From Hypoxylon rubiginosum (Eukaryota; Ascomycota; Sordariomycetes; Xylariales; Hypoxylaceae), in the NCBI GenBank assembly GCA_902806565.1, contig CADCXA010000025.1, positions 2,418,001 to 2,482,000 on the forward strand: 64,000 bases of DNA, given 5' to 3'. A program made the translations under genes and the position numbers. The first letter of the stretch is position 1; each line of letters opens with the position of its first letter. Shown in pieces: positions 13,167-28,480 of the stretch. The notes under the pieces are model-generated. The model was not told the DNA's origin and did no database searches. It saw only the letters and a program-made list of their open reading frames with translations.

Positions 13167-14596
13167 ACTGACAGTGGAGTTGGAACCGCCATACACGAAA
13201 CAGAAGTAATACGGAGCAAGAATCTATCAATCTAGACAGTGGTTCCGAATATTGCGGGTTTAGAGCATTTACAATCAAGTCTTCATATGACCTGTGACGT
13301 GCAGCAGATCGAGGCGCAGACCCGAACTTGTTGCGGAGGTGGGTTTGAGGCGATGCTTCACCGAAGCTGCACACGTATCTCGAGAAATATTGCAGGTTCC
13401 AACGTTCGGAAGCGGATACCTACGTAGGTAGGTAGGGAGACGGATGGCCCAGGGAGAAAAAAACAGAGCCCCAACATATATCTCGAATAAAAAAAAATTT
13501 AAGCTAAAATATATAAGGAAATAAAAGAAGAGGCGGGTAGACTACGTTAGGTTAGAGAGCTCGTCTGGCTTGTCCAACTCGTAAGCAGTTGTGGAGAAGA
13601 GAGACGGGGATTGATTGAGATTGGATGGACTGCGGAGAATAGGGAGCCGCGGCATCATCCCGAATATCCGTCCCGACCCTCTAAGAGTAAGTATGTTTCA
13701 TTTGATCGAAATCATTGCCTCATTATTTACATCTCTAACTGACACATACATGTATATACACATATACAATGATGCGTGTCTCTCTTTCAAAGGCTGAGAC
13801 TAATGATCCCGATGCTTGTCCATTGGTCGACTCCGACACCATACACCTGTTAAAGGGACGAATAAGACTCCGTGTTCGTCTGATTAAGAGCTTAACTAGA
13901 TCCAAGTCGAACGGCGAGGCACAGCAGCGAGGTGGGGGTGTTGCTGGGGGTTTACTCACGCAGGATCAAGAGAGCCTCATGCGGGTCTTCGCGTGGATAC
14001 CACCCAGTCTTGTCATCTCCAAGAGCGTTGGGTATCACAATACCAAATGGCAAGCTCTCTATGGTTTGACTACAAGTATGTACTCATCGTCATCATCATC
14101 ATCATCATCATCATCATCAAGTATTCTAGGTACCATAGTAGAATAGTATTTTCGAAAAGATGACTTGCATGCATACCCGATCACCCAAGTAGTACGGATG
14201 TCTACGAACCGGGTCACCGAACGAACTCCTTAATCGTCTGGTAGTGTATGTTGTAGAATTTCCAAGGCTAGGTATACATCCATGTCATAACCGAACCCTT
14301 TTTCGTCTCGTGCATCCAGACGACTTTCCTATTTGTTCGTCCCGACGCAGGATCCCGTCCTGTCCTGTCCTATCCTGTCCTCTTTTAACACCATCCCCCA
14401 TCACGTGTAATGTCACGGCATGCGACATGGTTTTCATACCACATTAGCCCGCTTCATTCCTTTTAGGTCAGTCGTAAGAGACAAGGCGACCGAGTTGTGT
14501 CATCGCTTAAGTTTAGTCCTCAAGTTGGCATTGCTCGTACTCAATACTGCAATGCGCATCTTTCCCCAAGACGATTCGTACCGAACCACGGATTCG
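13167..14596. other. Intergenic region between CorA-like and PKA genes
   Basis: No convincing gene. Small open frames (for example 13769-14146) are interrupted by low complexity. It contains an (ATC)n microsatellite at about 14085-14119 and a TCCTGTCC-type short repeat near 14357-14382. Confidence 0.5.
14085..14119. repeat. (ATC)n microsatellite
   Basis: About eleven nearly perfect ATC trinucleotide units in non-coding sequence. Confidence 0.9.
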
Positions 14597-16227
14597 TTAA
14601 AAATCGGGGAAAAGGGAGCCATACCTATCAAACGTTAGCGCCACGACACAATCCTCTCATCGACATCTGATTTGCTCGACTTACTCGTCACTACCTGACT
14701 GGCCGTATTTCTCCGTTTCCTCGGGATACCTATCAAACTGACTTGCATCGCCAGCGCCGGCTTTGACCGGAGGCGTGTACGGAGCATCGATGTCTTTTCT
14801 CGATAGCCTATCCCATGTGACTTCTGAAAACCACGGGTGGTTCTTTACATCTTGCGACCCACCGAACAAGTTTCCCAGTCGCTTCGTTAGATCTGGCGTG
14901 ATGAGGAGCTCGAGCAAATTCTGTGCGTCCGGGTGGACGTATGCTGGGTACTTGACCTTGCCCCTGAGGATGTTTTCGTAGATCTTCATTGGCGAGCCGC
15001 TGTCCCAAAACGGTGTATAACCGCAGAGCATCTCGTAGATTAAGATGCCCAGAGACCACCTAAAAACAAGACCTGCGTGAGTAACGGATCCTCCAAGTAC
15101 GTGCGCAAATTGGATCTTACCAGTCAACCGATTTGTTGTATCCCTTGTTAGAAACAACTTCTGGAGCCAAGTAGTCCGGAGTCCCACATAATGTCCACGT
15201 CTTGTCCGGAACCCTCTTCGCGAAACCAAAATCTGTTATTTTGAGGTGCCCGTGACGGTCGAGGAGCAAGTTTTCGGGTTTTAGGTCCCTATAAATGATA
15301 TTTCTCGAATGTAGGTATTCAAGTGCAAGAGTGACTTCTGCAGCATAGAATTTAGCCACCGGGTTAGGGAATCGCTAGAATTGGTTAGCATCGTACGTGC
15401 TTGAAGCTGGACCAAAAAAGGGGGCCGGATTGCCAACGTACGCCTGATTTCCTCAGCAGGGAGAACAGCTCGCCGCCCTCAACAAAATCCATAACCATGT
15501 ACAGATTCCTCGGGTCTTGGAAAGTTCCCCATAACGTGATGAGGAACGGGTGTTTCACTTCCCCGAGCATCCGCCGCTCGTCATTGGTATGTTCAACTTG
15601 TTTCATCTTGACGACTTGAGCCTTCTTTAACACTTTAATAGCATAAAATCTTTGGTTGTGCTTTGACTGAACTAAGTGCACACGCCCAAAACTTCCAGTG
15701 CCGAGGGTTCGGAGGAGATCAAAGTCGCCAAGCGAGTATTTTCCTTTTGTCACCCTGGCCTCCGAAGTTTGTGCCTGATGCTGCGATGGAGGTGTTCCAT
15801 AGTGACCTGCTCTTCACGTTAGATACGAGAAGCATCAGCTCTGGCTACAAGATTCCTTACCGTCAGTTTGCGGTAGGTTGATCAAGTTGTTGATGCTAGG
15901 TAGGCTTTGTGGTGTTCCCGTATGCGCGGGACTCGGGGTATGCTGGAGCCCGTACGGAGCAGCTTGGTGGACTGCTGAGGAATTCATTTGTGGCCCTCCA
16001 CCAGCAGAAGCTGGTGTCTCTTGACTAGCTCGTGCTGTAGGGTGCGATAGGGATCCGATGCTTGTGGCGACTGTGCTCTGCGTGGGGATGGTGGTAAGGG
16101 AGTTGGACTCGAAGGTCCTCGCGGATGTCGGGGTAATTGGTGTGACTGGACTCGTGGGCTGGCTGGAGGAAGGGTCAGGTCTGTCCTCCTTCGCTCGCTT
16201 CTTCTTGAGGAATCCTAAAGTCGGCAT
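14597..16227 (-). CDS. pkaC1: cAMP-dependent protein kinase catalytic subunit (AGC kinase)
   Basis: Catalytic subunit of PKA, a Ser/Thr kinase released from its regulatory subunit by cAMP and controlling growth, development and nutrient responses. Exons: 16227-15861, 15806-15442, 15374-15121, 15059-14685, 14624-14597; 462 residues. A Ser/Thr/Pro/Gln-rich N-terminal extension of about 140 residues, typical of fungal class I PKA, precedes the kinase domain. Seen: glycine loop [16 protein letters not shown] lysine, [13 protein letters not shown] catalytic loop, DFGFAKRV, activation-loop threonine in [29 protein letters not shown]. The apparent stop at 14681 is intronic: a GTAAGT donor at 14684 and a GCTAAC..TAG acceptor lead to a 28-base final exon encoding YGSLFPDF, the C-terminal FxxF hydrophobic motif. 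The fungal catalytic subunit identity is firm. Confidence 0.96.
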
Positions 16228-18049
16228 ATGATATGGTGTCTAGGGAATTGAGGGGGCGGACCCTCGTAATGATCGATGGGTTGAAGGTATCGTAACGGTA
16301 CAAGGCTGACTTCGAGCAGTTGGTCTCGGCAGTCTGTATCGGAACGGTGAGATTGGCGCGGACCGCAACTCTGTACCTAGGTAGTATTAGAATGTAGGTG
16401 GGAAGGAGCCAAAGTTACATGTGTACATGTAGACAGTGGCCAAGATGAGGTATGTATCCAAGTAGCTATGTAGGTATATGTATGTATGTATGTATGTATG
16501 TAGGTAAAGGAGCACCTGAAATCAGGAGTTAGGTGTGCGGTTTGGAGCTAGACGAAACGCTCCTTCGCTACGCGTACGATGGATGTCCCAATAGAAGTCC
16601 CAAGACGGGTGATGAGCATGGGAAGGTTTGTAGGTAGCTGGTGGTAATAGGCTGCGGAGAAAGACGACGTTATTCAAAAATAAGAGCCCAGCCTTATTCT
16701 TTCCCTATAGTAGCTGAATGAATCGGTTGTCCCTATACAAAGAGAGAATGACGCCAATTGGACCAATTGAGCCTTTTGAGCCTTTGCGCTATAGGTCCCT
16801 TTTTCCCCTTCTCGAACGAATTGAAGTTGGAAAATGGCGACCGCGAAGCCAATCTGATGAATGCGCTCGGGGCTTGAAGACTTTGCGGTTGCTGTTACGA
16901 CACGAAAAGGTAAGGAATATACTTGGATCGAATTCGACTAAAGGATGCGATGTGGTACAGCAGGTAAGGAAGGATTCGTGGACAGTAGCAGGTCTCGACT
17001 CTTCGCAAGCAAAGGGGGAGATTCAAGAAGAGGCGACGGCAAAGTGGGCTGAATGACGGCGAGCGGGGGAAGAGCTAGGTAACTGTAGGCAAAGAATTTC
17101 CCATGTTAGTTTAGAGCTTAACATTAGTCTTAATGGATACCTCTTCGGTTAGACGGGCTGACGGGTAGGTATTTCCAAAACTAACAATTGAAGGGTCTGA
17201 ATGTCTATGTAGTTAATACGTGTAGTCATGTATTAACACCAACATTAAAGAGGTATGTCATGTATAATAGTTACAGGTACTTGGTGCGGCAAAAGATAAA
17301 AAGAAAAGATAAAAAGATAAAGAATAAATCAAGGTAGCAGGTAGATTGCTGGTGCTCAGGTGCTTTACAATAGTAGCACGGAGTCCACATAATACAAACC
17401 TACTTATTACCTACTACCAAGGTAACAGTCGGTTTAGTGGCTCATGGCGAAAGCCCCCAAAGCCGTGGGATTTCCTTCGGACAGGCTGGACATGGACATG
17501 GACATGGACATGGACAGGATGGACAAGCTGGGCTGGACGGGCGAGACGAGGGAGGCGGCGAAGACAAGGAGTAGCATGTTGGACCGTCAAGAGGATCGAA
17601 AGGTGGGGTTGGGTTTTTTTTTCCCTCCTCTCTTCAACTTGTCTTGCTTTTTGTACCAATCACCAGTCGTAGGCGGGGGTAGATGATGATGAAGGCTTTA
17701 AAATAAGCTGAAAGTACTGGTCAGAAGTCAGGAGCTAGAGCAACTCAAAACTTGAACCCCAAGGGGAAAAAGCCTCATCTCTAGCAGCCTCTAAGTCCTA
17801 GGCTCTCGGCTTTCAGATAACCTAGCCGGGTTCTGGGTTTTGTTTGTGTTGGTCTGAATCTGGAGTAGAGACGGGGATATTACGTAGATCCTTTATAATT
17901 GTGCGCTATGTATGTATGTATAAGACTAGCCAATATGGAGGGTTCCATCGTCGTCCTAGATCGGAATTAGATAAGATCTCAAGGAGCATTCGGCTCGAAT
18001 AATACTGGCAAAACTGGTTCGAATAGGATCTCGACTTATCGACTTATTA
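16228..18049. other. Intergenic region upstream of PKA, up to the AT tract
   Basis: No convincing gene in 1.8 kb. Short frames at 16718-17056 and 17346-17686 have no family resemblance, and the latter is built on a GGACAT hexamer repeat. It contains one TACCTAGGTA palindrome (16374-16383), a TATG microsatellite (about 16467-16506) and the hexamer repeat (17487-17522). It should include the PKA promoter. Confidence 0.5.
17487..17522. repeat. (GGACAT)n hexamer repeat
   Basis: Four perfect GGACAT units followed by degenerate GGACAG and GATGGAC units. Non-coding as far as can be seen. Confidence 0.85.
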
Positions 18050-21000
18050 CTTTTACTTTTTTTATTCTTAATTTAAAAACCCGCTTTTTAACTTAATTAA
18101 CTTCTTTTTATTTTATTAGTATTATTATAATTTTATTAATTAATTATATACTTAAAATCGCTTTATATTTTTTAATATTTTCTTTTATAATTTTATTATA
18201 ATAAAATCTATAAAAATATAAATAATATAAAAAAATTATATAAAATAAGTTTTATTAAATTATATTAATTATTAATTTTTTTAAGTTATAATAAAATAAA
18301 TTAATTAATTTTATAAAGAATTTATTAAATATATATTAAAATATAACTAGTTAATTAATATAAATATTAATATAATATAAAAAAATATAATAAATTTAAT
18401 TTTTAATTATAGCTTTTTTTTTTAAAAAATATACGTTATAATATAATTAGTTAATTAATATAAATCCTATATATAATATAAAAAAATATAATAAATTTAA
18501 TTTTTAATTATAATTTTTATTTTAATAAATATAATATTATATAAATTTATAATATAATTTTTTTCTTTTTAATTAAAATTAAATAAACTTTATAAAATTT
18601 ATAATATTTTAAATTATATTATTAGTTATTATTTTTATAATTATTTATTTATAATATTTAATTAATTTATATTATTAATAAAACTTATAAAAAAATATTT
18701 AAATTATTTAAAACTATTTATTTAATTTTAATTAAATATATTTAAAAATTATTATATTTATAAAACTTATAAAAAAATAACTTAATTTTTTAATTATAAT
18801 ATAAATAAACTTAATTAAATTTAACTAAACGTGTTTAAAAAATATATAAATTTATAAAAAAATATTTTAATATATTTTAATTATTATTTTTAAATATATT
18901 TAATTAAATTTAATTAAATATATTTAAAAAATATATAAATATATAAAATAAAATTTTAATATATTTAAAATATTTTTAAATAAGTTTAATTAAATTTAAT
19001 TAAATATATTTATAAAATAAGTAATTAAATTTTTAGTTATTTAATTAGCTTATAGTTTTTATATTACGTTTATAAGTTTTATAAAAAAATATTAATTTTT
19101 TAATCGGCTTTAAATATAATTAATTAAATTTAATTAAATATAATTAAAAAATAAATAACTTTTATTTATTTAACTTTTAATTATTTAATTAATTTATTAT
19201 TTTTTTAATTATATTTATAAACCTTATAAAAAAATATTAATTTTTTAATTAACTTTAAATATAATTAATTAAATTTAATTAATTATAATTAAAAAATAAA
19301 TAAATAACTATTATTTTTATTATTTAATTAACTTAAACTTTTTTTTATTATATTTATAAAACTTATAAAAAAATATTTAAATTTTAATTTTAATTTAAAT
19401 ATATTTAATTAAATTTAATTAAATATATTTAAAAAATAAATAACTTATAATTATTAAAACTTTTAAAAATAATAAATATATTTAATAAAACTTAATTAAT
19501 TATATTTAAAAAATAAGTAATTTATAACCGGTTAAACTTTTAAAAATAAAATATATTAATTTAAAAATAAATTATTTATATTAATTTAAATTTCTAATTA
19601 TAAATATCCTTTAAATATTTTATATTATATTAATAATAAAATATTAACTTATATTTATATTTATATATAATAAAAAGTTAAACTTATTTTTTTATTTTTA
19701 TATATTTTTTTTCTTTTTTTTTCTTTTTTTATTCTTTTATTTTTATTATATTTAAAATTTTTTTTTTATTTTTATTTAACTATAACCTAATTTTTAACAC
19801 TTATAATAAACATTTATTTAATTTATTAAACCATATAGTAAAATAAGTATTTTTTAATATTAAAGTTTAATTATAAAAATTTTTTAAATTTAAAATATAT
19901 AAATATTTTTTTTTATTTTTAATATTATAATTATTTTTTATTTTAATAATTAATATATTATTATTATAACTTTTTTATTTATTATAATCTATTTTTTTAA
20001 AAATATATATATATTTATTAAATTTATTTAAAAATTAAATTTATTAAATAATTTTATATTTTAAATTAATAAAAAATAATTATTTATTAATAATATTAAA
20101 CTAAAAATAATAATAATAATAATAATAAAACTAACTTTAAATAAATAAAATTAACTTATTAGTTTATATTTTTTAAAACTATAAAATTATTTTTTTATTA
20201 TTTAGTTTTAAATTTTTTCTTGTTTTTTTTATATAAATCTTCTATAAAAATCGCTTTTAATTATTATCTTTTAAATTAAAGTTTTAATAACTATCTATTA
20301 AATAATATAAATAATTATTTTATAAAATTATAATATTTTAAAGTTTTTATTAATAATAAATGTTTTTAATTATATATATAAATTTTTTATAATATTAATA
20401 ACTTTTTTAATAAACCTTTTAACGCTTTTTTTATAAAAAGCCGTTTTATATTATAATTTTTTTCCTTTTTTTTAATTAATAAAAATTTATTATTATAAAA
20501 ATAAAACCTATTTTTTAACCTTTTTTAAAATTTTAATAAGCCGTATTAAAAATAGTTTTATTAAAAAAATAGTTTTTATAAATTAATATTATTTTTAGTT
20601 ATATTTATAAATAAGGAAATTTTTACTTTTATAAGTTTATTAAATAGTTTGTTTTTTTTATTTATAGTTTTTAAAAAAAATAACTTTTTATTATTATTAA
20701 TATTAATTAATTTAATTATAATAAATAATAATTTAAATTTTTTATTAAAACTTATATTAATATTTATTTTATTAAGGTTTAATAAAATATCCAGTTTTTT
20801 TTTAAAGTTTAAAAATATTAAATATAAAATTAAATAAAAACTAATAATATTAAATATATTAAAATAAAAATTAAAATAAAATATATTTACGTTTAATTTT
20901 AACTATTATATTTTAATAATATTTAACTACTTTTAATAAAATTTAAAAAAAACTAATAATATATTAATATATAATTTAAATATTTAAGTAATTTTAATAT

Positions 21001-24000
21001 ATATTTATTTTTTTAAAACTTTTTATTTTATTTATTTTTTATATAATAAAACATATTATAATAAAACGTATTAAATATATTTTAAAAACATTAACTTAAA
21101 AAAAAATAAATCTTATATATACTTTTTTTCGTTTATAAGTTTTTTTATTTTTTACTTAAACCTTTTATTTATATTTTTTAATTTTAATTAATATTAAATA
21201 TTTTTTTTAATTATTATTATTTTATTTATTTTTAATATATAAACATTATTATATTTTAATATATAATTAAATCTTTTTAAAATTTATTATTATTTAAAAC
21301 CAGTTTATTATAATTATATACCATTTATTTTTTTTTTACTTTTATATAATAAATATATATAAATTTATTAAAATTTATATTAAATATAAAAAGATTTATA
21401 TATTATTTAAAATAACTTTTAATTTTTATATAAAGGATTTTTATTATATTTATTATTTATATTATATTTTAAAATAATATTAACTATTAAATAAAATTAA
21501 TTTAAATATATTTTATTAATTTAAATATTTTTAAAAGTTTAAAATTAAAAAAAATAAAATAATTAAATAGTAATAATTTAAGTTTTAAGATTTTCTATAA
21601 TTATTTTAAACCTTAAATTAATAGCTTTTAAAATAAAACCATTTATTATATCTCTTACATTTTTATTATAAAAAACAACTAAACCTTATTAAATATTATA
21701 AAATTTAATTATATAATAATAAATTTTTATAAATAAATATTTATAATATTAACGTTATAAATAAGTAATATAATTTTTATAACACGTTTTATTAATTTAA
21801 TAAATACTTTAAAAAAAAAATAAAAAAAAATAAAATCTTTATATTTTATTATAAAAATAAAAATATATAATTAATAAAAATTTATAAACTTCTTAAGTTT
21901 TTATAGTTATTATTAATTAGCTTTAACTTAAAAGCTTAAAAATTTTAAAAAAAATATCTAGCGGTTTAATTTTATTTTTTTTTTTATATTTATTTTATAT
22001 AAACTTATTAATTATAATATTAATAATTTAAATCCCAGTTATTTTTAAATTTAAAAAGCCTTATATTATATAACCAGCTTTTTAAAAATAACGTAAAATA
22101 AATAGTTTAAATATATTTAATTATATTTTTATAATTTATAATTAACCATTTAATATTAATCCGTTATTAATAATAATAACTTAAATTTAAATATTTTAAT
22201 ATAACTTTTTAAAAAGATTTATATAAATAATTTATATATTAAAAAATATATTATAACTTAAAAATAAATATAAAAAGCTATAAATAATTTAAAAAACTTA
22301 AATATAAATAGTTTTATAATTTAATTTATATTAAAATTTAACTTAAATATAATTTTTAAAAAAAATATAAATTAATAATATAAAAACTTTTTAAAAATTA
22401 AAAATGTTATTAATATTATCCTAAATATTATAAAAAAAAAGTTAATAATAAAAAGAAATTATTTTAATTAAATAAGCTGTTATAAAAAAAATATTATTTT
22501 TTTATATATATATTTTTATAAACTATTTAATATATATATTATTTATTTATATATTAATATAATTATATAAAAAAACTAATTATAATTTAAACATATAATT
22601 TTATAATAAGGATTATAAAAAAAAAAACTTATTTTTACGATAATATTTTTAATATTATTTATATAATTATAAATAAAAAATATTAATTTTATTTATATTT
22701 AGTTAATTTTTTTAGTAATATTTAATTAATATTTAAACCATTATAAAATAAATTACTTTAAAATAATTAAAATATAAATAAAATAACTTATAAAAAACCT
22801 TTTAAAATAATTTTTATAACGTTATTTTAATTAAAAATATTAATTTAATTAATATTAATTATAATATATATTTATTATTTTTATTTATTAATAATAAAAA
22901 ATTTATATTTTATTATTATTAAAACTTAATAACTGTTATTTATTATTTAAATTAACTAACCTTTTTTATTATTTTCACCACTAATTTAAATTAATTAAAA
23001 ATAAAAAATAAGCTTTTTTTAAATTAAACTATAAATAATTAACTTAATATTAATATCCGTGTTTTTAATTAAAAATAAAAGGCACTTTTAAATAATATTA
23101 TAAAAAAAAACTACTTTAATAAATACCGTAATATAATTTAAATAATTAAATACTAAAAAAAAAACTTATTTTATATATATTATTTAGTTTTTTTATTATT
23201 ATTAAACTGTAATTAATTTATAAAATTTATAAATATTAACCGTGTTATATAAGTTAAAATTTTAAAAACTAATATTAATTTAAATAACATTTTATAATAA
23301 ATAATATTATTTAATATAATATATAAATTTTATAATATAATAAATTTAAAATTACCTTATATAATTAAAAACTATTATTTTAAAAAATTTTTAAAGTTAT
23401 TTTATTTTAAAATTATAATTAAATTAAATAAATATTTAATATATAAATAAAAATTATATATTAAGGTTTTAAATTATTTAAAATTAATAAAATAAAATAA
23501 TAATTAAATAATATTATATAACTTTTTTTTTAACTAAAAATATTAAACGTATATTAATATTAAAATCTATATTATTATAAAAACAATTAAATATATTTAT
23601 AAATATATTTATAAAAATAATAATTAAATTATAACTTATTTACACTAAAAAAAAACATTATTATAATAAAATTAAAATTAAAATTAACCTTATAATAAAA
23701 TTAATAAATATTTATATAATTATTTTATTAAATTATATAAATTAATATATTACTTTTTAAAATTTTTAATTTATAATATATATTTATTTATTTAACCCCT
23801 AATTATTTATTTAAAAAAAAAAAAAAAAAATATTATATTAAAAATAACTTTAAGTTAATAATAAAAACCTTAAAATAAAATTATATAACTTTTATAACAT
23901 AGTTTAAATATAATAAAATTTATAAAAATAATTAAAATATTTTATATTAAAACTTTTTATATTTATTTTAATAATATATAAAGAAAAAATAAACGAGATA

Positions 24001-27000
24001 TAAATAAAAAATAATAAAAAAACTTAATTAAATATATTTTATTTATTTAAAAGTTAATAAAAAATTTTATTTATAAATGTTTTTTATTTTAATTTTTAAA
24101 ACTAAAAATTAATTTAATTTAATAAAATATAATAATATTTAATATTTAATATTTTAAAACGTTTATTAAGTTTAAGGCTTTTTAAAAAACAATAATTATT
24201 AAAAAAAATTTTTTAAAAAAATATAAATATCTTTAATTAATAATTAATTAAAAGTTGTTTTTATATATATTTTATAAAAAAGTAATATTTAAAATCTAAT
24301 TTATATTTAAAATAAATTTTAAAAGTTTATATATAATAATTTAATATAAATATTTAATAAAATATAAAGTTTATTTAACTTAATTAAAACTATTTATTTA
24401 AACTATAATTTATATTTAATTAAAATAACTATTATAAACTTAAAAAATTAAAATAAAATAAACCTTTTTTTATTTTAATTTAATTAAAAAAAAGTTTATA
24501 TTAATTGTTTATTTAAAAAAAAATTAAATTATAATTATAATATTAAAATAAACTTATATAATAAAACGTTTTTAATATTAAATAATAATTAATATATTAT
24601 ATATAATATTATTATAATAATTATTAAATAAACTTTTTTTTTATATATTTTTATTTATAAAATTTAATTAAAACTAAAAAAACCTTTTTATATTTAATAT
24701 TTTATTATTATTATTAATTAAAAAAGAAAATTATATTATATATAATTTTATTTAATATTATAACATTTTTATTATTTAATAAAAAAATTATTTATTTATA
24801 GTTTAAAATTTTTATTACTTTAAATAATAATTTAATATATAATATTTAAAAAAAATTAATAAAAATAAATTTTTTTTAATAAACATTATTAATTATTTAA
24901 AATAAAATTATTATATAATATAAATATATATTTAAAATAGTTTATAAAATATTATATAATATATAAAAAAATTAATTTTTATTTAATAAAATACCTATTT
25001 TATTTAAAAAAAACTTTATATAAATTTTATTTATAGTTAAAAAAGAATTAAAATTATAAATTATTAACATTTACTTATAAAATTCGTTTTTATAGTTTAA
25101 ATTTTAAAAGTTATATTTAATAAAAAATATAAAGGTTTAATAAAATAATATAAAAAATATAAAGTTCTTATAATAATTTTAAATAATTTTTTATAACTTT
25201 AAAACTAATAAATTAATATTATTATTTAATATAATAAAAATGTTTAATAATATTAAAAATTTTTATAATTATATTTATTTAAAAAAAGTTTTAAATAATA
25301 TATTATATAATTTAAATATTTTTATTTTTAAATTTATTTTATTTATATATAATATATTTATATAAAAAATTAATAATAACCTATTATTTAACATCTTTAA
25401 AAAAAAATAAAAATACTTTTTAATAAATAAATTTATTAAAATAAATAATTAATAAATTAAAAAAACACCGATTAAAATAATTTAAACTTTATAACTAAAA
25501 AAGATATTACCAGTTAAACTAAAATTAAAAATTAATCTTTTTATTATAATATTATATAATTTAAATTTTAATTAAAACTTTTATAATAATATTTAAATAA
25601 TCGTGATTTAATTTAATAAATATAATATAAAAACTAAGATTTTTAACAAATTGTTTAATAAAATAAAATATATTTTACTAAAAATTAAGTTAATTTAAAA
25701 TAATAAAAACTAATTATTTATATAATTTAAATAATAGTTTTTAATATTAATCTATTTTATTATAACTATAAATAAGTTATAAAAATAATTTTTTAATATA
25801 ATTAATATTAATTAAAAGATTTTTATGTTTATATATAAATAATTTTATATAATTATATTAAAAGTTAAGTTTATTTAAAAGTTAAAAATTTTAAAAACAT
25901 TAAAAATAAAATTTAATAAGTTATTAAATATTATATATTTTAAAGTTTTATAGAAATTAATAAATAATTAAAAGAAAATACTATAAATAATATTATATTT
26001 AATATATATATAAAACGCTTTTAATTAATTATTTAACTTATTTTTAATTTTTAAAATAAAAAATCCTATTATATTTTAATTATTTTATTTCTTTTATTAT
26101 ATTAAACAATTAAAACAATAAATTATAAATTATTTTAATTATTTTAAATAAATAAGTGTTAATTAACCTTTATTTTATTATAAGTTTTATACTTTTTTTA
26201 ATTATTAATAATAAAAAGTTATATTAAAAAAAAATTAAAATTAATATAAAAATATTAATTAATATATTGTTTATTTTAATATATTTATTAATAATTATTA
26301 AAAAAATTAATTATTATCACCTAGATTTATTAATATTTATATGTTATATATTAAATTAATAAAAACATTTACTTTTAATATTATTATAATAATAACTAAT
26401 ATATATATTATTAAAATAATTAAATAAAATAATATAATATTAAAATTTATTATTATTTATTTTATAATTAATATAACTTTATTTTAAAGATAAAATAATA
26501 TTATATATTTATATATAAATAACTAATAATAATTAAAACCTTTAAATTAACTAAAAAAAATTAATATAAATTTACTTTTATAATTAATAATTAGTATTTT
26601 ATTTAACTTAATTTTTTTATTATAATAAACTTAATTTTTATATTATATATTTAATGAAAAAGTTTATTTAATAATAAGTTATTAAATTATTAATAAAATA
26701 TTTACTTAAAAAAATAATAAGGTTTAATATATATATAAATTATTAAATATTAAAATTATAATATTATTTATTTTTATTTTTTTAATTTTAATTAAGATTT
26801 ATTATATATATTTAATTAAATCTTTATTATTTTTTAATATAAAATAATTGTTATTTTTATTAATATAATAAAAAATCTTAAACGTATAAAATAAAACCGG
26901 AAAATAATTTAATTTATCTTAATTTAAAGTTAATATTTATTTTTAATTAAATTTAAAAAAATCAAAACAATTTATATTATAAAATAATAAGTTTAATAAA

Positions 27001-27881
27001 TAAAAACTAATATATTAATTATCACTATTTTAACTTATAAAACTATAAAACCATTTTTTTAACCTAATAATAATAATTATTATAAATATTATTTTTATAA
27101 TATAAAAAAGTTAAAATAAAATTAAAAGGTTTTTTAAAATTAATAAAATCTTTTAAAAAACATTTTTTATAAACTAAAAAAAAATCTTATAAACCATATA
27201 AACTTAAATAATATTAATTAAAAATAATTATAAAAATTTATAAAATTTAAAAGTTTAAACTAAATAATTATTTAAATTAAATAAATAAAAAAAATATTAA
27301 ATAATTTAAAATTAATATTATATAAATTATATTTTAATAACAATTTAAAAAAACATATAATAACTAAATACACGTTATATATTAAAAATAAACCAGTTTA
27401 AAATATATATAAAATAATAAAAAAAATAAAAATTTTAAATAAATTATAATTATAAAATTAACCAGCGTTAAAAATAAACTTTAAATAAGTAAAAATTATT
27501 TAATTAAACGCTTTTAACTTTATATTATAAAATTATAATATAAAAAAAAATTTTATATTTTAAAAATATAAAAAAATATTAATTTAAAATTTTTACTAAA
27601 TAATATATAAAATAATAAATTAATTTATTAAACTATTTTCCTTTTATTTATATATATACATTTTATAAAATATTATTTTTATAAAAACATTTATTTAAAA
27701 AATATTATAAATTATATATATAAAAAAATAATATATAAAAAAAAATCTAACCTTTTTAATTATAATATATTAAAAAAAACTTAACTTTTTATAAATAAAA
27801 TATTAAAAAAAATTAAACCTTTTAATAAATATAATTATTATAAACGTGTTTAAAAGTAACTTTATAATTAATTTTAAAATT

Positions 27882-27935
27882 AATATTAATAAAAAACTTA
27901 ATATTAATAAAAAACTTAATATTAATAAAAACTAT
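27882..27935. repeat. 18-bp tandem repeat inside the RIP tract
   Basis: AATATTAATAAAAAACTT begins at 27882, 27900 and 27918, nearly three copies with a period of exactly 18. Confidence 0.85.
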
Positions 27936-28165
27936 ATAAAAAATAATTAAAATAAAATAATTTTTATAATAATTTAAATTTTAATTATTATTATTTATTA
28001 AACTAAATATAAATATAAATAACTTTAAAATAAAATTAAAATTAATAAATAAATAAAATAATATAAGTTTAATTTTAATATTTAAATATAAAAAACTAAA
28101 CTCGGCTTTTTTTTTTAATTAAGCTAAAAGTTATTATTTAAGTTATTAAAAAAAAAAAAGTTAAA

Positions 28166-28214
<49 letters not shown>

Positions 28215-28233
28215 TTATTATTATTATTATTAA
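28166..28233. repeat. (TTA)n trinucleotide array inside the RIP tract
   Basis: About twenty TTA units with one interruption near 28203. It may be a RIP product of an older trinucleotide or codon repeat. Confidence 0.85.
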
Positions 28234-28385
28234 TAAGTTTAAATTATTTAGTATATATTAAAAACATTAATTTTTTATAATAATATTTTTAAAAAAAATA
28301 TTTAAAATTATTATTATTATTAAACTTTATTTATTTAATATATATTAAATAAACTAAGCGTTTATTTAAATATTTAATATTACCC

Positions 28386-28480
28386 TTTTTTTTAATTTCA
28401 CTTATATCTTTTTTTTTAATTTTATTTACGTTTTTTTTTTTAACTTTACTTATATTTTTTTTTTTAACTTCGCTTATATT
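28386..28480. repeat. 24-bp tandem repeat, four units, inside the RIP tract
   Basis: Poly-T followed by AAYTTNRYTTAYRY recurs with starts of the A-block at 28394, 28418, 28442 and 28466, a constant period of 24. Units differ mainly by C/T and G/A changes, consistent with RIP of a former perfect array. Confidence 0.85.

Noticed and set aside
20649..20837. Open frame in RIP copy A
   Set aside because: Only AT-rich codons; chance absence of stops.
28386..28480. CRISPR-like array
   Set aside because: Short direct tandem units without unique spacers, in a eukaryotic genome.
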